DNA of 13,339 bases. Source: an uncultured bacterium (lineage in GTDB: Bacteria > Patescibacteriota > Minisyncoccia > Phycocordibacterales > PALSA-1337). The notes beneath the pieces were generated by a model. That model saw nothing but the letters and a program-made list of their open reading frames with translations. It ran no database searches and was not told the origin of the DNA. Below, one piece after another: positions 13,274 to 13,339 of this stretch. Within the stretch, counting starts at the first letter, position 1, and each line of letters begins with the position of its first letter. The translations under genes were made by a program, and so were the position numbers. The stretch lies in contig CAIRAF010000036.1 in assembly GCA_903876465.1 (NCBI GenBank), positions 1 to 13,339 on the forward strand, given 5' to 3'.

Positions 13274-13339
13274 GAAAGTTGATAGCGAATGAGGCGGAAT
13301 TAAAAGGACATCTAAATGAAGTAAGAATCTCGAAATGGA
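13180..13339 (+). other. Unrelated coding-like fragment fused to lepA
   Basis: A frame offset by two from lepA is open from just after a TGA (13177-13179) to the window end, about 53 codons. It reads like real protein (CYCPDAEYNPDKLYEAQRDK, then a Lys/Glu-rich helical stretch) and shows no resemblance to EF4. There is no ATG start, so it looks like the interior of another gene. I cannot assign a family. Confidence 0.55.

Noticed and set aside
12050..13339. lepA end explained by a single-base frameshift
   Set aside because: None of the forward frames after 13181 resembles the expected EF4 continuation.

Overview
The window looks like chromosomal DNA from a Patescibacteria/CPR bacterium, probably a Parcubacteria-type lineage. 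This rests on compact, AT-rich, tightly packed genes, few Shine-Dalgarno sites, a conjugation-type ATPase next to lineage-specific proteins, a degenerate short pyruvate kinase, a monomeric B12-dependent ribonucleotide reductase and a small class A RNase P RNA. TGA works as a stop (5452-5454), so recoding of UGA as in Gracilibacteria/Absconditabacteria is excluded for this DNA. The lineage is inferred from gene style and remembered homologues, not from a search.

Layout. Positions 2-3599 (+) hold the C-terminal part of a TraG/DUF87-type secretion ATPase, an unrecognised 545-aa protein containing an internal duplication, a 119-aa coiled-coil protein and an MTH1-like Nudix hydrolase, all closely packed. 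Positions 3600-6083 (+) form a second unit: a probably leaderless D-2-hydroxyacid dehydrogenase, then a pyruvate-kinase-like protein without B and C domains, then a membrane-anchored DUF192 protein, joined by 1-nt and 4-nt overlaps. A 432-bp non-coding leader (6084-6515) with a consensus DnaA box, two palindromes and a hairpin precedes nrdJ (6516-8837), a class II ribonucleotide reductase ending in a terminator.

Positions 8897-9200 carry no convincing gene but hold two nested inverted-repeat structures between two facing terminators. Leftward, two small membrane-protein genes (37 aa and 123 aa) share a promoter whose -35 box overlaps that of the rightward RNase P RNA gene (rnpB, about 9891-10248). 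Then come the rnpB terminator, a MurJ-like lipid II flippase gene, and lepA (EF4) with its own promoter. The lepA frame is sound to about codon 377 and then runs into unrelated sequence, so the last ~160 bp are either a real junction or an assembly chimera.

Functionally this is mostly housekeeping: dNTP synthesis and sanitation (NrdJ, Nudix), RNA processing (RNase P), envelope (MurJ, DUF192) and translation (EF4), next to the end of a secretion/DNA-transfer cluster. The points most worth checking are the paired-stem island at 8979-9188, the reduced pyruvate kinase, the overlapping divergent promoters at 9834-9884 and the lepA breakpoint.
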